Of a stretch of DNA of 23,887 bases, positions 6,846 to 14,800 are shown piece after piece. Positions within the stretch are counted from its first letter, which is position 1. Every line of letters starts with the position of its first letter. The stretch covers positions 1 through 23,887 of the forward strand of contig CAMLRX010000079.1 in the NCBI GenBank assembly GCA_946482545.1, read 5' to 3'. The DNA comes from an uncultured Flavihumibacter sp. GTDB taxonomy: Bacteria > Bacteroidota > Bacteroidia > Chitinophagales > Chitinophagaceae. A program made the position numbers and the translations under genes. The notes under the pieces are model-generated. The model did no database searches and was not told the DNA's origin. It worked only from the letters and a program-made list of their open reading frames with translations.

Positions 6846-8771
6846 ATGCATTACGTTTCAGCCGAAGGATTAACGAAGAGTTACGGTATAAATCCACTGT
6901 TCAGGAACATTTCGTTCCACATTAACGAAGGAGACAAAATAGCTTTGATCGCACGCAACGGGGTGGGTAAATCCACCCTGTTGCGCATTTTAAGCGGTAC
7001 GGAAACACCGGATGAAGGAAAACTCTTCATCCACAAAGATGTTACCGTGGCGCTTTTTGAGCAGGATCCAAAATTTGATGAGGGAAAAACGGTATTGGAA
7101 AACATCTTTCACACCAATCATCCCGTATTAAATGTAATCCGGGAATATGAAGCCGCCGCCGAAAGTGAAGACGGTGAAGCCCTGGCCGAACTGTTCGGGA
7201 AAATGGATGACCTCAACGCCTGGGAATTTGAGGTGAAAGTGAAACAGATTCTCACCAAACTGAATGTGCACCACCTGCAACAAAAGGTGAGCGCATTGAG
7301 CGGTGGTCAGCGCAAACGCGTGGCGCTCGCTAAAACCCTGATCGATATCGGCTTCGACCACAAGCATACGCTGCTGATGATGGACGAACCCACCAACCAC
7401 CTTGATGTGGAAATGATTGAATGGCTGGAAAATTACCTTAACCAGGAAAACGTTACCCTGCTGCTGGTGACCCACGACCGCTACTTCCTGGATGCCGTTT
7501 GCGAAGAAATATGGGAACTGGAGCGCGAGAACATGTACGTGTACCGCGGCGATTACGAGAATTATATGGAGCGGAAGGCTGCGCGTATCGACAGTGAACT
7601 CGCCAGCATCGACAAAGCCAAAAACGAATACAGAAAGGAACTGGAATGGATGCGCAAACAACCCAAAGCGCGTACCACCAAAAGCAAAAGCAGGCAGGAT
7701 AATTTCTATGAAGTGGAATCCCGCGCCAAACAAAAAATCACGGATGCGCAGGTGCAACTGGAAGTAAAAATGAGCCGCCTGGGTGGAAAAATCATTGAAG
7801 CGAAAAAAGTCTATAAAAGCTACGGCGATCTTACAATTCTGAAAGGATTTGACCACACTTTCGCGAAAGGTGAACGTGTTGGGGTGATTGGTAAGAATGG
7901 TGTTGGAAAGAGTACTTTCCTTAATATTTTACAGCAGTTGGAACCAGTGGACAGCGGTAAAATCAATGTAGGAGATACGGTAGTATTTGGGAACTTCTCC
8001 CAGCAGGGGTTGGTGATAAAAGAAAATCTTCGGGTGATCGAGTACGTGAAAACATTCGCGGAGAGTTTCCCGCTCGCTAATGGAGGCAGTCTGAGTGCTT
8101 CCCAGTTCCTCGAATTGTTTCTTTTCTCTCCCGATAAACAATATACCTACCTCAACTCACTGAGCGGTGGTGAAAAGAAAAGACTGCAACTGCTGACGGT
8201 ACTTTTCAGAAACCCCAACTTCCTGATCCTGGATGAACCTACCAACGACCTGGACCTTCCCACGCTCAGCGTGCTCGAAAACTTCCTGAGTGAATACCGT
8301 GGATGCGTATTGATTGTGAGCCACGACCGTTATTTCATGGACCGTCTGGTGGACCATCTTTTCGTTTTTGAAGGCGACGGCGTTGTGCGCGATTTCCCCG
8401 GAAACTACAGCAATTACAGGATCTGGCTGAAAGAAAATGAGAAGAAAGACAACAAATGGAACGACCTGGAAGAACACAAAAGAAAAGGTGGTTCCATTGA
8501 AGAGGTGGCTGTGAAAGCGGCTGCGCCGGAAAAGCCTGCTGATGCGCCTTCCAAAAGGAAAATGAGTTTTAAGGAGAAAAGAGAATTTGAGTTGCTGGAA
8601 GCAGATATCGCCAACCTCGAAAAGGAAAAAGCAGAAATTAACGAAAAATTGGCCGCAGGTTCCATGCAATATGAGGAACTTCAGGCGTTGTCTGAAAGGA
8701 TCGGCACGATCTCTGAACAGATAGAAATGAAAGAGATGCGCTGGCTGGAACTGAGTGAAATGAATTCCTGA
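6846..8771 (+). CDS. ABC-F family ATPase, Uup-like
   Basis: A soluble ATPase of 641 residues with two nucleotide-binding domains and no membrane segment. ABC-F proteins act on the ribosome, binding near the E site. First domain: Walker A ARNGVGKST (36-44), signature LSGGQRKR (151-158), Walker B LLMMDEPTNHLD (176-187), switch His210. Second domain: Walker A GKNGVGKST (349-357), signature LSGGEKKR (439-446), Walker B FLILDEPTNDLD (459-470), switch His493. A basic, charged linker (about 240-318) corresponds to the P-site tRNA interaction region. The C-terminal coiled coil (about 578-638) and the NDLD form of Walker B point to the Uup type. Both catalytic Glu residues are present. It starts 14 bases after the phosphorylase stop. 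A resistance role is not indicated by anything seen. Confidence 0.94.
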   Translation: MHYVSAEGLTKSYGINPLFRNISFHINEGDKIALIARNGVGKSTLLRILSGTETPDEGKLFIHKDVTVALFEQDPKFDEGKTVLENIFHTNHPVLNVIREYEAAAESEDGEALAELFGKMDDLNAWEFEVKVKQILTKLNVHHLQQKVSALSGGQRKRVALAKTLIDIGFDHKHTLLMMDEPTNHLDVEMIEWLENYLNQENVTLLLVTHDRYFLDAVCEEIWELERENMYVYRGDYENYMERKAARIDSELASIDKAKNEYRKELEWMRKQPKARTTKSKSRQDNFYEVESRAKQKITDAQVQLEVKMSRLGGKIIEAKKVYKSYGDLTILKGFDHTFAKGERVGVIGKNGVGKSTFLNILQQLEPVDSGKINVGDTVVFGNFSQQGLVIKENLRVIEYVKTFAESFPLANGGSLSASQFLELFLFSPDKQYTYLNSLSGGEKKRLQLLTVLFRNPNFLILDEPTNDLDLPTLSVLENFLSEYRGCVLIVSHDRYFMDRLVDHLFVFEGDGVVRDFPGNYSNYRIWLKENEKKDNKWNDLEEHKRKGGSIEEVAVKAAAPEKPADAPSKRKMSFKEKREFELLEADIANLEKEKAEINEKLAAGSMQYEELQALSERIGTISEQIEMKEMRWLELSEMNS

Positions 8772-8794
8772 TTTCAAAAATTAAATATCCGGAT

Positions 8795-9511
8795 ATGAAA
8801 AAAGTAATCTTTACCCTCGCTGTATGTACGGTAACCCTGGGCGCTATTGCCCAGAACCCGCTTAAAAAACTGGGAGATATCGCCAACTCGGTGAAAAGCA
8901 ATAAAGGCGCTGGATTGAGTACGGAAGAAATCGCGAATGGACTGAAAGAAGCGCTGAAAGTAGGCGCTGAAAACAGTACCGGTAAGCTGGCTTCCGTGGA
9001 TGGTTTTCTGAAAGATGCGGCCGTTAAGATTCTGATGCCGGAAGAAGTGGTGGCTGTGGAAAAAAAGATGCGCGCCCTCGGAATGGGTAAACTCATCGAC
9101 AATGCCATCACGAGTATGAACCGCGCAGCGGAAGACGCTTCAAAACAAGCCGCGCCTATCTTCCTGAACGCCATCAAATCAATGAGCATCACGGATGCCC
9201 TGGGGATATTGAAAGGAAGTGACCTCGCCGCCACCGAATACCTGAAAAAATCGACTACCAATCAGTTAACCGAAGCATTTAAACCGGTAATTGCCGCCTC
9301 ACTTGAAAAAGTGGAAGCCACCAAATATTGGAAAGACGTGTTCACTGCCTACAATAAATTTTCCTCTAAACCAGTAAATACGGACCTTACGGAATATGTT
9401 ACCGGCAAATCGCTGGACGGCATTTTCTATTACGTGGGCCTCGAAGAACAAAAGATCAGGAAAGACCCTGCTGCTCGGGTAAACGATGTACTGAAAAAAG
9501 TTTTCGAATAG
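8795..9511 (+). CDS. DUF4197 domain-containing secreted protein
   Basis: 238 residues with a Sec signal peptide (MKKVIFTLAVCTVTLGAIAQ, cleavage probably after Gln20), so periplasmic. The rest is largely alpha-helical. It contains the features I associate with DUF4197: LSTEEIANGLKEALKVG (about 41-57), VDGFLKDAAVKILMP, and the C-terminal DLTEYVTGKSLDGIFYYVGLEE with a final helix. No catalytic motif is visible and the family has no established function that I know of. There are no cysteines in the mature part. The gene follows the ABC-F stop by 23 bases on the same strand, so co-transcription is possible though no shared role is evident. Confidence 0.88.
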   Translation: MKKVIFTLAVCTVTLGAIAQNPLKKLGDIANSVKSNKGAGLSTEEIANGLKEALKVGAENSTGKLASVDGFLKDAAVKILMPEEVVAVEKKMRALGMGKLIDNAITSMNRAAEDASKQAAPIFLNAIKSMSITDALGILKGSDLAATEYLKKSTTNQLTEAFKPVIAASLEKVEATKYWKDVFTAYNKFSSKPVNTDLTEYVTGKSLDGIFYYVGLEEQKIRKDPAARVNDVLKKVFE

Positions 9512-9560
9512 TTTAACATTTTCTTAGGGGTTTTCGTAAATATCATTAAATTAAAGTGAT

Positions 9561-10889
9561 ATGAAGCCCCGCTTTGCAAACTCACTCATCACTGCACTCA
9601 CTTTCACGGCCTTCGGCCTGATCTGGATTTATTTTACAGATGACCTGTTCCTCGGAATGGCGGGTACCGATATGGAGCGTTACCATACTTTTCAGCATTA
9701 CAAAGGAACAATCTTTGTCGTATTGGCGTCTATCCTGGTATTCTGGATGAGCTTTGGCCTTAGCAAGAGCCTGCACAAAGTGAACAAAGAAGTAAGCGAC
9801 AACAACGCTGAATTGCAAAGGTTGTATACGCAAACACTGGAACAGGAAAACGCGCTTAAACTATCTTACGAAAGGTTCGCGCTGTTAAGCAAAGCAACAG
9901 GTGACGCCATCTGGGAATACAATTTTGCCGATGGAAGCTCTTATGCGAACGAGGCGCTGAAAGACCTGTTCGGTTATGAATCAACGGAATTACGGGACAA
10001 TTTCAATTGGTGGACCAGTAACCTTCACCCCGACGATAAGTTGAGGGTGATCGCAAGGACGGAAACGGCACTGAACGGAAAAGAAATCGTGTGGCACGAT
10101 GAATACCGTTTCCGCGCAAAAGACGGCTCGTATAAAGTGGTTTTCGACCGTGGTTTTATCCTGCGCGATGAACAGGGGAAACCACGCAAACTGATCGGTG
10201 CCATGCAGGATGTTACGCTCCAGCGCCGGTTACAACAGGAACTCATCAACGAAAAAGTGGCCCGCCAGAAGGAGATTGCCCAGGCCACCATCCAGGCGCA
10301 GGAAGCGGAACGGAAACAGTTGGGAGAGGAACTGCACGACAACATCAACCAATTGCTGGCCACCACAAAACTTTACCTCGATCATTCGCTTAATAATCCG
10401 CAGTTTGCAGAGGAATTTACCAGGAAAAGTATTGGAAACATTGTCATGATCATCGAAGAAATCAGGGCGCTGTCAAGATCGCTTACTCCGCCTAGTCTGG
10501 GAGACCTGGGACTGAAAGATGCCTTGCAGGACCTCTGCACCAATATCGAAGTGGCGGGCACCATCGAATTTGACCTTCAGATGAAAGGCATCTCCGATTC
10601 AGAAATTTCAAATGAGAAAAAGATCAGCATCTATCGGATTGTCCAGGAGCAACTCAACAATATCCTGAAACACGCCAATGCCAGTCTGGTGAAAATTATA
10701 CTGGAAAAACAGGACGAGGAAATCGTGCTGATCATAAAAGACAATGGCAACGGGTTTGACCCCAAAACGGCACGGTATGGCCTGGGCTTACACAATATCC
10801 GGAACCGGGCCGAACTCTATGGCGGCAGCATGGAACTCTCCAGCGCCCCGGGAAAGGGCTGTACACTGCGTGTCTGCCTCCACATCTGA
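9561..10889 (+). CDS. PAS-domain sensor histidine kinase (NarL-partner type, orphan)
   Basis: An inner-membrane sensor kinase of 442 residues. Two membrane segments (about 9-26 and 48-66) flank a short periplasmic loop (about 27-47), too small for a large ligand domain. A short coiled coil leads to a PAS domain (about 104-220; LHPDDK at 155-160, YRFRAKDGSY at 182-191), likely the sensing module. The dimerisation helix carries the acceptor His259 in ELHDNINQLL. The ATPase domain has an N box (ILKHANA, 368-374), DNGNGFD (394-400) and YGLGLHNIR (406-414). This architecture normally pairs with LuxR/NarL-type response regulators. None lies in this window, so it is an orphan here. It follows the DUF4197 gene by 49 bases. 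Confidence 0.92.
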   Translation: MKPRFANSLITALTFTAFGLIWIYFTDDLFLGMAGTDMERYHTFQHYKGTIFVVLASILVFWMSFGLSKSLHKVNKEVSDNNAELQRLYTQTLEQENALKLSYERFALLSKATGDAIWEYNFADGSSYANEALKDLFGYESTELRDNFNWWTSNLHPDDKLRVIARTETALNGKEIVWHDEYRFRAKDGSYKVVFDRGFILRDEQGKPRKLIGAMQDVTLQRRLQQELINEKVARQKEIAQATIQAQEAERKQLGEELHDNINQLLATTKLYLDHSLNNPQFAEEFTRKSIGNIVMIIEEIRALSRSLTPPSLGDLGLKDALQDLCTNIEVAGTIEFDLQMKGISDSEISNEKKISIYRIVQEQLNNILKHANASLVKIILEKQDEEIVLIIKDNGNGFDPKTARYGLGLHNIRNRAELYGGSMELSSAPGKGCTLRVCLHI

Positions 10890-10986
10890 CCATTTTCATG
10901 ATAAGATTCCGTATAAAAAAAGGACAGGCGGTTACCATCTTACAGGTATTTGTGTAATTTTAATGGAAATACCAAACCTGCGCCAA

Positions 10987-11268
10987 ATGAAACGGATATT
11001 CCTCATCACCTGCCTGGCCGCCGGGCTGTATGCCCAGAAAGCGGTTGCCTGCGAAGCAAAACCTGGTGTGCCTGCATTGGATGAACAACATAAGACCACT
11101 GCGGTTCCGCCTGCAACTGAACAGGCAAAAACAGATTCCTGCCCCGATAGAAAAGAGGTAAAGAAGAAAACCGGTAAGGAGGCCATTCTTCCTAAAAAGA
11201 CCGCAGTAAAAGAAGAAGAAGTAACCGAGTTCCGTATTCACCCGTTCAGCCGGATGGAAAGATCCTGA
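10987..11268 (+). CDS. Small secreted hypothetical protein (93 aa)
   Basis: Starting at ATG 10987, the protein begins MKRIFLITCLAAGLYAQKAVA, a plausible signal peptide. A short, low-complexity mature region follows, rich in Lys, Glu, Pro and Thr (KKKTGKEAILPKKTAVKEEE), with two cysteines (29 and the Cys in DSCPDRK). I recognise no domain; it is probably disordered and extracytoplasmic. An in-frame ATG at 10963 would add eight residues ahead of the signal peptide. The open frame extends further upstream into the kinase gene, but that part is out of frame with the kinase and is not supported. The stop lies 4 bases from the convergent CLC gene. Short length and weak composition leave real doubt about whether it is expressed. 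Confidence 0.55.
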   Translation: MKRIFLITCLAAGLYAQKAVACEAKPGVPALDEQHKTTAVPPATEQAKTDSCPDRKEVKKKTGKEAILPKKTAVKEEEVTEFRIHPFSRMERS

Positions 11269-11272
11269 TCAC

Positions 11273-13027
11273 TTATTCGTAGAGGTCTTTCTTTTCCCGG
11301 ATCGCTTCCCGGTATTTTTCAAGCAACAGGGTGGGTGAAATAAAGCCCATCGGTTCATAATTTTTATTCACCACCGGTAAGGGCAAAGGTTGTTGCGCAT
11401 CGAATTTTTCCATAATCTCCGTTACAGATGCGCCGAGCACTACTACAGTGGGAGATACGGCCATTTTTTCAGCTATACTTCCTTCCGCAATCAGTTCTTT
11501 CCAACTGATCCATCCCAGGTAATGCTGGTCTTCTCCTGTCACCATTGCTTTGTCTTTTCCTGAGTTTCTCAGTATTTCCTTCACTTCTTGTGCGCTGCAA
11601 TGCACGGATACAACAGGAAAGCCTCTTTCCAGGATATCTTCCGTTTGTAAGGCATTCTGTATATTTTTCTCTTTTTCGTGCGTAAGCATTTTCCCGCTCA
11701 GCGCCAGGTCGATGGTATCCATGGAGTAAGGGCGGTAATGTTTCACGATGAAGAAGGAGAGGGACGAAACCAGCATTAACGGAATAATGAGTTCATACCC
11801 ATTCGTGATTTCCGCAATCAGAAAGATGGCTGTTAACGGGCAATACATTACGCCACTGAGAATGGCGGCCATGCCCGTAAGGGTGAAATTACTTTCGGGT
11901 AATCTTACCAGTCCCATGTTGTTGATGGTTTTGGAAAAGAAATACCCCCAGAAAGCGCCGGTAAACAGAGATGGCGCGAAATTACCGCCATATCCGCCGC
12001 CGCCGAGCGTAACGCCTGCAGCAACGGGCTTCATCAGCATCACCAGTCCGGTGAACACCAATATTTCCCAGTTGTCGGGCAAACGGCCGAACAAAAATGA
12101 GTTGCGTGTGAGCGTGTCTGTTTGTCCGTACGCAAGGCTTTTAATGCTGTTGTATCCTTCACCGAAGAGTGGCGGGAAGAGGAAATAAAGCCCGATCAGC
12201 AATGCGCCAGCAATCACGGCCCGCCAGATATAATTAGAGCGCATGCCGTGCAAACGGTGTTCCGTTCCCCGAAATGCATAAGCGTAGTATAGGGACAGGA
12301 AGCCGCCCCCGATGCCCATCAGCATGTAGAAGGGAACATTATGGTAATCGAAAGTTTCCTTCAATGCGAAGTTGAACAGCACCGACTCATTGAGTATAAT
12401 CTTGGAACAAAGTACGCCGGTAACCGAAGCGATGATGAGCGGAATAAAATAACTCACTACCGTCTCCGTAAGCAGTATTTCAATGGCGAAAATCACCCCG
12501 GCGATGGGTGCGTTAAACACGGATGCGATACCGGCCGCGGCGCCACACGCAATCAGCAATGTGCGTTCCTGGTAAAGCATGAAATGAAACCTGCCCACCG
12601 TAGAGCCGATGGAAGAACCCGTTGCCACGATCGGCGCTTCCAGACCGGCCGAGCCTCCCATACCCACGGTAAGGGAGCTGGCGATGATGTGCATGTAGTT
12701 GTGCCGGAGGCCAATGTAAGAGGACCGCTTCGCGATACTTTTCAGCACCATACCCACCCCTTTTTCAAAACTATCTTTATAAAAACGGTGGACCACCAGG
12801 GCGGTTAACACAAGTCCAAGCATCGGGAAAAGCAGGAAGAACGCATGGAAACGGTACCTGTCGGCCAGAAAAGTCTGTAATTCATGCACCATCAGTTTCA
12901 GCAATACGGCGGCCAGACCGGCAATGAGCCCCGTCATAATAGCCAGTAATATCATGAACTGAACGCGGCTGATCCTGGTTTTTACCTGCCTGCTGATCCT
13001 GTGATAGTAATATCTGAGCTGTTTCAA
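11273..13027 (-). CDS. CLC-family anion channel/antiporter with C-terminal CBS pair
   Basis: An inner-membrane CLC protein of 584 residues from the chosen start. The membrane core spans about 22-432 and two CBS domains about 455-575, likely a nucleotide-binding regulatory part. The filter loop reads GGSAGLEAPIV (124-134), with Glu130 at the external gating glutamate and GLEAP replacing the classic GREGP. GGNFAPSLF (347-355) supplies the second filter loop. Tyr434 may match the central tyrosine. The first loop is EKGVGM (88-93), not GSGIP. In NAPIAGVIFAIEIL, Ile184 stands where E. coli has the internal proton Glu203. The start is TTG 13027 with AAAAGGAA five bases upstream. The open frame continues to 13135 but that stretch holds a terminator and a -7 box. 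Whether it is a channel or an exchanger is unknown. Confidence 0.9.
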   Translation of the reverse strand: MKQLRYYYHRISRQVKTRISRVQFMILLAIMTGLIAGLAAVLLKLMVHELQTFLADRYRFHAFFLLFPMLGLVLTALVVHRFYKDSFEKGVGMVLKSIAKRSSYIGLRHNYMHIIASSLTVGMGGSAGLEAPIVATGSSIGSTVGRFHFMLYQERTLLIACGAAAGIASVFNAPIAGVIFAIEILLTETVVSYFIPLIIASVTGVLCSKIILNESVLFNFALKETFDYHNVPFYMLMGIGGGFLSLYYAYAFRGTEHRLHGMRSNYIWRAVIAGALLIGLYFLFPPLFGEGYNSIKSLAYGQTDTLTRNSFLFGRLPDNWEILVFTGLVMLMKPVAAGVTLGGGGYGGNFAPSLFTGAFWGYFFSKTINNMGLVRLPESNFTLTGMAAILSGVMYCPLTAIFLIAEITNGYELIIPLMLVSSLSFFIVKHYRPYSMDTIDLALSGKMLTHEKEKNIQNALQTEDILERGFPVVSVHCSAQEVKEILRNSGKDKAMVTGEDQHYLGWISWKELIAEGSIAEKMAVSPTVVVLGASVTEIMEKFDAQQPLPLPVVNKNYEPMGFISPTLLLEKYREAIREKKDLYE

Positions 13028-13031
13028 ATAA

Positions 13032-13039
13032 TTCCTTTT
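13032..13039 (-). promoter_or_regulatory. Ribosome binding site fixing the CLC start
   Basis: AAAAGGAA precedes TTG 13027, with 5 bases between AGGA and the start. It is one of the few purine-rich Shine-Dalgarno-like sequences here. It supports the internal TTG over the upstream GTG at 13135. Confidence 0.5.
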
Positions 13040-13080
13040 GAAGTGAAGTCTCAGTAGCGCTGAAATGAGCCTTAAAGGGG

Positions 13081-13088
13081 CAAAGGTA
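13081..13088 (-). promoter_or_regulatory. -7 element of the CLC gene
   Basis: TACCTTTG (minus strand, 13088 down to 13081) is an exact TAnnTTTG match directly after a terminator. Transcription would start near 13074, giving a leader of about 47 nt to the TTG at 13027. No clear -33 TTG is visible. Confidence 0.5.
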
Positions 13089-13090
13089 GG

Positions 13091-13130
13091 TAAAAAAATG
13101 GCCGGCCATCCCTGGAAAGGGAAGCCGGCC
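13091..13130 (-). terminator. Rho-independent terminator after the 103-aa secreted protein gene
   Basis: A GC-rich stem pairs GGCCGGC (13100-13106) with GCCGGCC (13124-13130). An inner stem pairs TCCCT with AGGGA around a GGAA loop, with a small internal mismatch. On the minus strand it is followed at once by ATTTTTTTA (13099-13091). It lies 28 bases past the stop of the 13158-13469 gene and separates it from the CLC gene. Confidence 0.85.
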
Positions 13131-13157
13131 CACACATTATACTTATTAATACTAGCC

Positions 13158-13469
13158 TTAGCGGGTCCGAAGCACGTAGGCTTCGGGTGATTTGTTCCAG
13201 GAATAACGTTTCATCGCTTTCTTTAACCTTCGTTGTACAACCGGCCTGGACGCGTTGATGGACTTTCCTTCGGTGCGGTGCTCGTATACCTTACCGTGCG
13301 CTTCGTTGTAAAAACGGATCACGGTATAGGGCGTGGCGGCCGGTCCTGTTTCTACTACCCAGTAACTGGGTTTGTCTAAGTCAGGTATTTTCACCGGAGG
13401 CGTCTGTGTTTTTCCACCGAAAGGAAGGGCGGCAATACACAGTAAAAGAAATGGTTTAAAGGTATTCAT
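13158..13469 (-). CDS. Small secreted hypothetical protein (103 aa)
   Basis: The N-terminus MNTFKPFLLLCIAALPFGGKTQ looks like a signal peptide. The mature part is about 80 residues, basic, and contains YWVVETGPAATPYTVIRFYN followed by a Lys/Arg-rich helix (VVQRRLKKAMKRY). It has no cysteines after the signal region. I do not recognise the family; the conserved-looking tryptophan and tyrosines suggest a folded periplasmic domain. It has its own strong terminator (13091-13130), so it is probably a single-gene transcript. A TATAATTTTA stretch 14-23 bases upstream of the ATG is a weak promoter candidate. Start is the only ATG at the signal peptide. Confidence 0.75.
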   Translation of the reverse strand: MNTFKPFLLLCIAALPFGGKTQTPPVKIPDLDKPSYWVVETGPAATPYTVIRFYNEAHGKVYEHRTEGKSINASRPVVQRRLKKAMKRYSWNKSPEAYVLRTR

Positions 13470-13672
13470 GGCTTTTTTCTTTAAAATTATACTTTGAAGG
13501 AACCGGGGAAAACGATTTGCGCCGTGCGGACAAAGTACTGCGGCATACGATGCATCGCAGGTGGTGAAAGCCGTTCGTCATGCCTTGCTGCTTTCTATCG
13601 TGCTTTTCCTGCTGTTGGGCGATAATTGCATTCATTCAGCGCAAATCTTGATAGCTTTAAGCAACAGATTCA

Positions 13673-14800
13673 ATGAAACCCGCATTCATTTTTTCGGATT
13701 CGCCCGGCAATCGTTTTACGCGCCACTTCTTATTCTGGTTGGCGTGGATACTCTTCTTTACATTTATCTATGCACAGAAAGGTGTGGTGTATTACGGGCT
13801 TTTCCACAGTTACATGATCTCTTTTGTGGACGCGATCTGTTTTATGCCGATCCATCTGTTCTTCAGCTACGGCATCATTTATTTCCTGATGCCGCGCTTC
13901 CTGTACACACAACGGTATGGCCCGCTGATGGCGTGGATGCTGGTGCTGGTAATTGCTGCGGGCATAATCTCTTATCTTTCTTCCGAATACCTGGTAGGAC
14001 CGGTAAGAATCTTGTTGGGCGTGCCCAGGTATCCCAATAGTCTGGCGATGGGTTTTATGGGCGGTTTACGTGGCGGACTTACCATCGGTGGTTTTGCCGC
14101 AGCCATCAAACTGATGAAGCAGTGGTACGTGAAGCAACAGGAAAATGAAATGCTCGAAAAGGCGCGTATGGCCTCGGAGCTTCAGGTGCTCAAGGCTCAG
14201 TTGCACCCGCATTTCCTGTTCAATACCCTGAACAATATTTATTCTTACGCGATGCAGGATACGCAAACCGCGCCCGGCATGATCCTGAGGTTATCAGATA
14301 TGTTGCGGTATATGCTGTACGAATGTGAGCAGCAACAGGTATGTCTGGCAAGAGAAGTCCAATTGCTTAAAGATTATGTGGCATTGGAGCAGATGCGTTA
14401 CGGCAGCCGGTTGGAGGTGCATGTACATGTGGAGGGAAATTTACAGGAAAGAAAGATCGCGCCGTTGTTGTTGTTGCCTTTCGTGGAAAACGCCTTTAAA
14501 CACGGTGCTTCCAGTACAATGGGCGACGTTTGGATGAGCGTTGACATCAGGGAAGATAACGGCTTATTGAAGCTGAAGGTGATCAATGGGAAACCGCACA
14601 CATCTCCGGAAACTTCCGAACAGGGGATCGGCTTGCGGAACGTGCGCCAGCGGCTGGAGCTGCTTTATCCGGGTATGTACCTGCTGAACATATCGGACCA
14701 GGAAGATAGTTTTGTGGTGAAACTTTCACTCCGGCTGCATCCCGCAACGGGCGACACGGTAGAAAATTCCGGTGTGGCAAAAAAACTTCATTATGCCTGA
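13673..14800 (+). CDS. LytS-type sensor histidine kinase
   Basis: An inner-membrane kinase of 375 residues with four predicted membrane segments (about 18-34, 46-73, 85-103, 125-147) and almost no periplasmic domain. A short coiled coil follows, then the His_kinase domain with QLHPHFLFNTLNNIY (176-190). The acceptor is probably His180 in the PHFLFN motif. The ATPase part has LLPFVENAFKHG (267-278) and GIGLRNVRQRLELLY (318-332). Its stop overlaps the next gene's ATG by 8 bases, so it is translationally coupled to the LytTR regulator, its evident partner. The signal is unknown; such membrane-only sensors often read membrane state or a neighbouring membrane protein. TAGCTTTA at 13652-13659 is one base off the -7 consensus. 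Confidence 0.94.
   Translation: MKPAFIFSDSPGNRFTRHFLFWLAWILFFTFIYAQKGVVYYGLFHSYMISFVDAICFMPIHLFFSYGIIYFLMPRFLYTQRYGPLMAWMLVLVIAAGIISYLSSEYLVGPVRILLGVPRYPNSLAMGFMGGLRGGLTIGGFAAAIKLMKQWYVKQQENEMLEKARMASELQVLKAQLHPHFLFNTLNNIYSYAMQDTQTAPGMILRLSDMLRYMLYECEQQQVCLAREVQLLKDYVALEQMRYGSRLEVHVHVEGNLQERKIAPLLLLPFVENAFKHGASSTMGDVWMSVDIREDNGLLKLKVINGKPHTSPETSEQGIGLRNVRQRLELLYPGMYLLNISDQEDSFVVKLSLRLHPATGDTVENSGVAKKLHYA

Noticed and set aside
10744..10986. 5' extension of the small secreted protein into the kinase gene
   Set aside because: It overlaps the kinase ATPase domain in another frame. The signal peptide begins only at ATG 10987.
13561..14040. Plus-strand open frame of 159 aa overlapping the LytS kinase start
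   Set aside because: It overlaps the kinase in another frame for most of its length. The kinase translation has membrane segments and canonical motifs, while this one has none.
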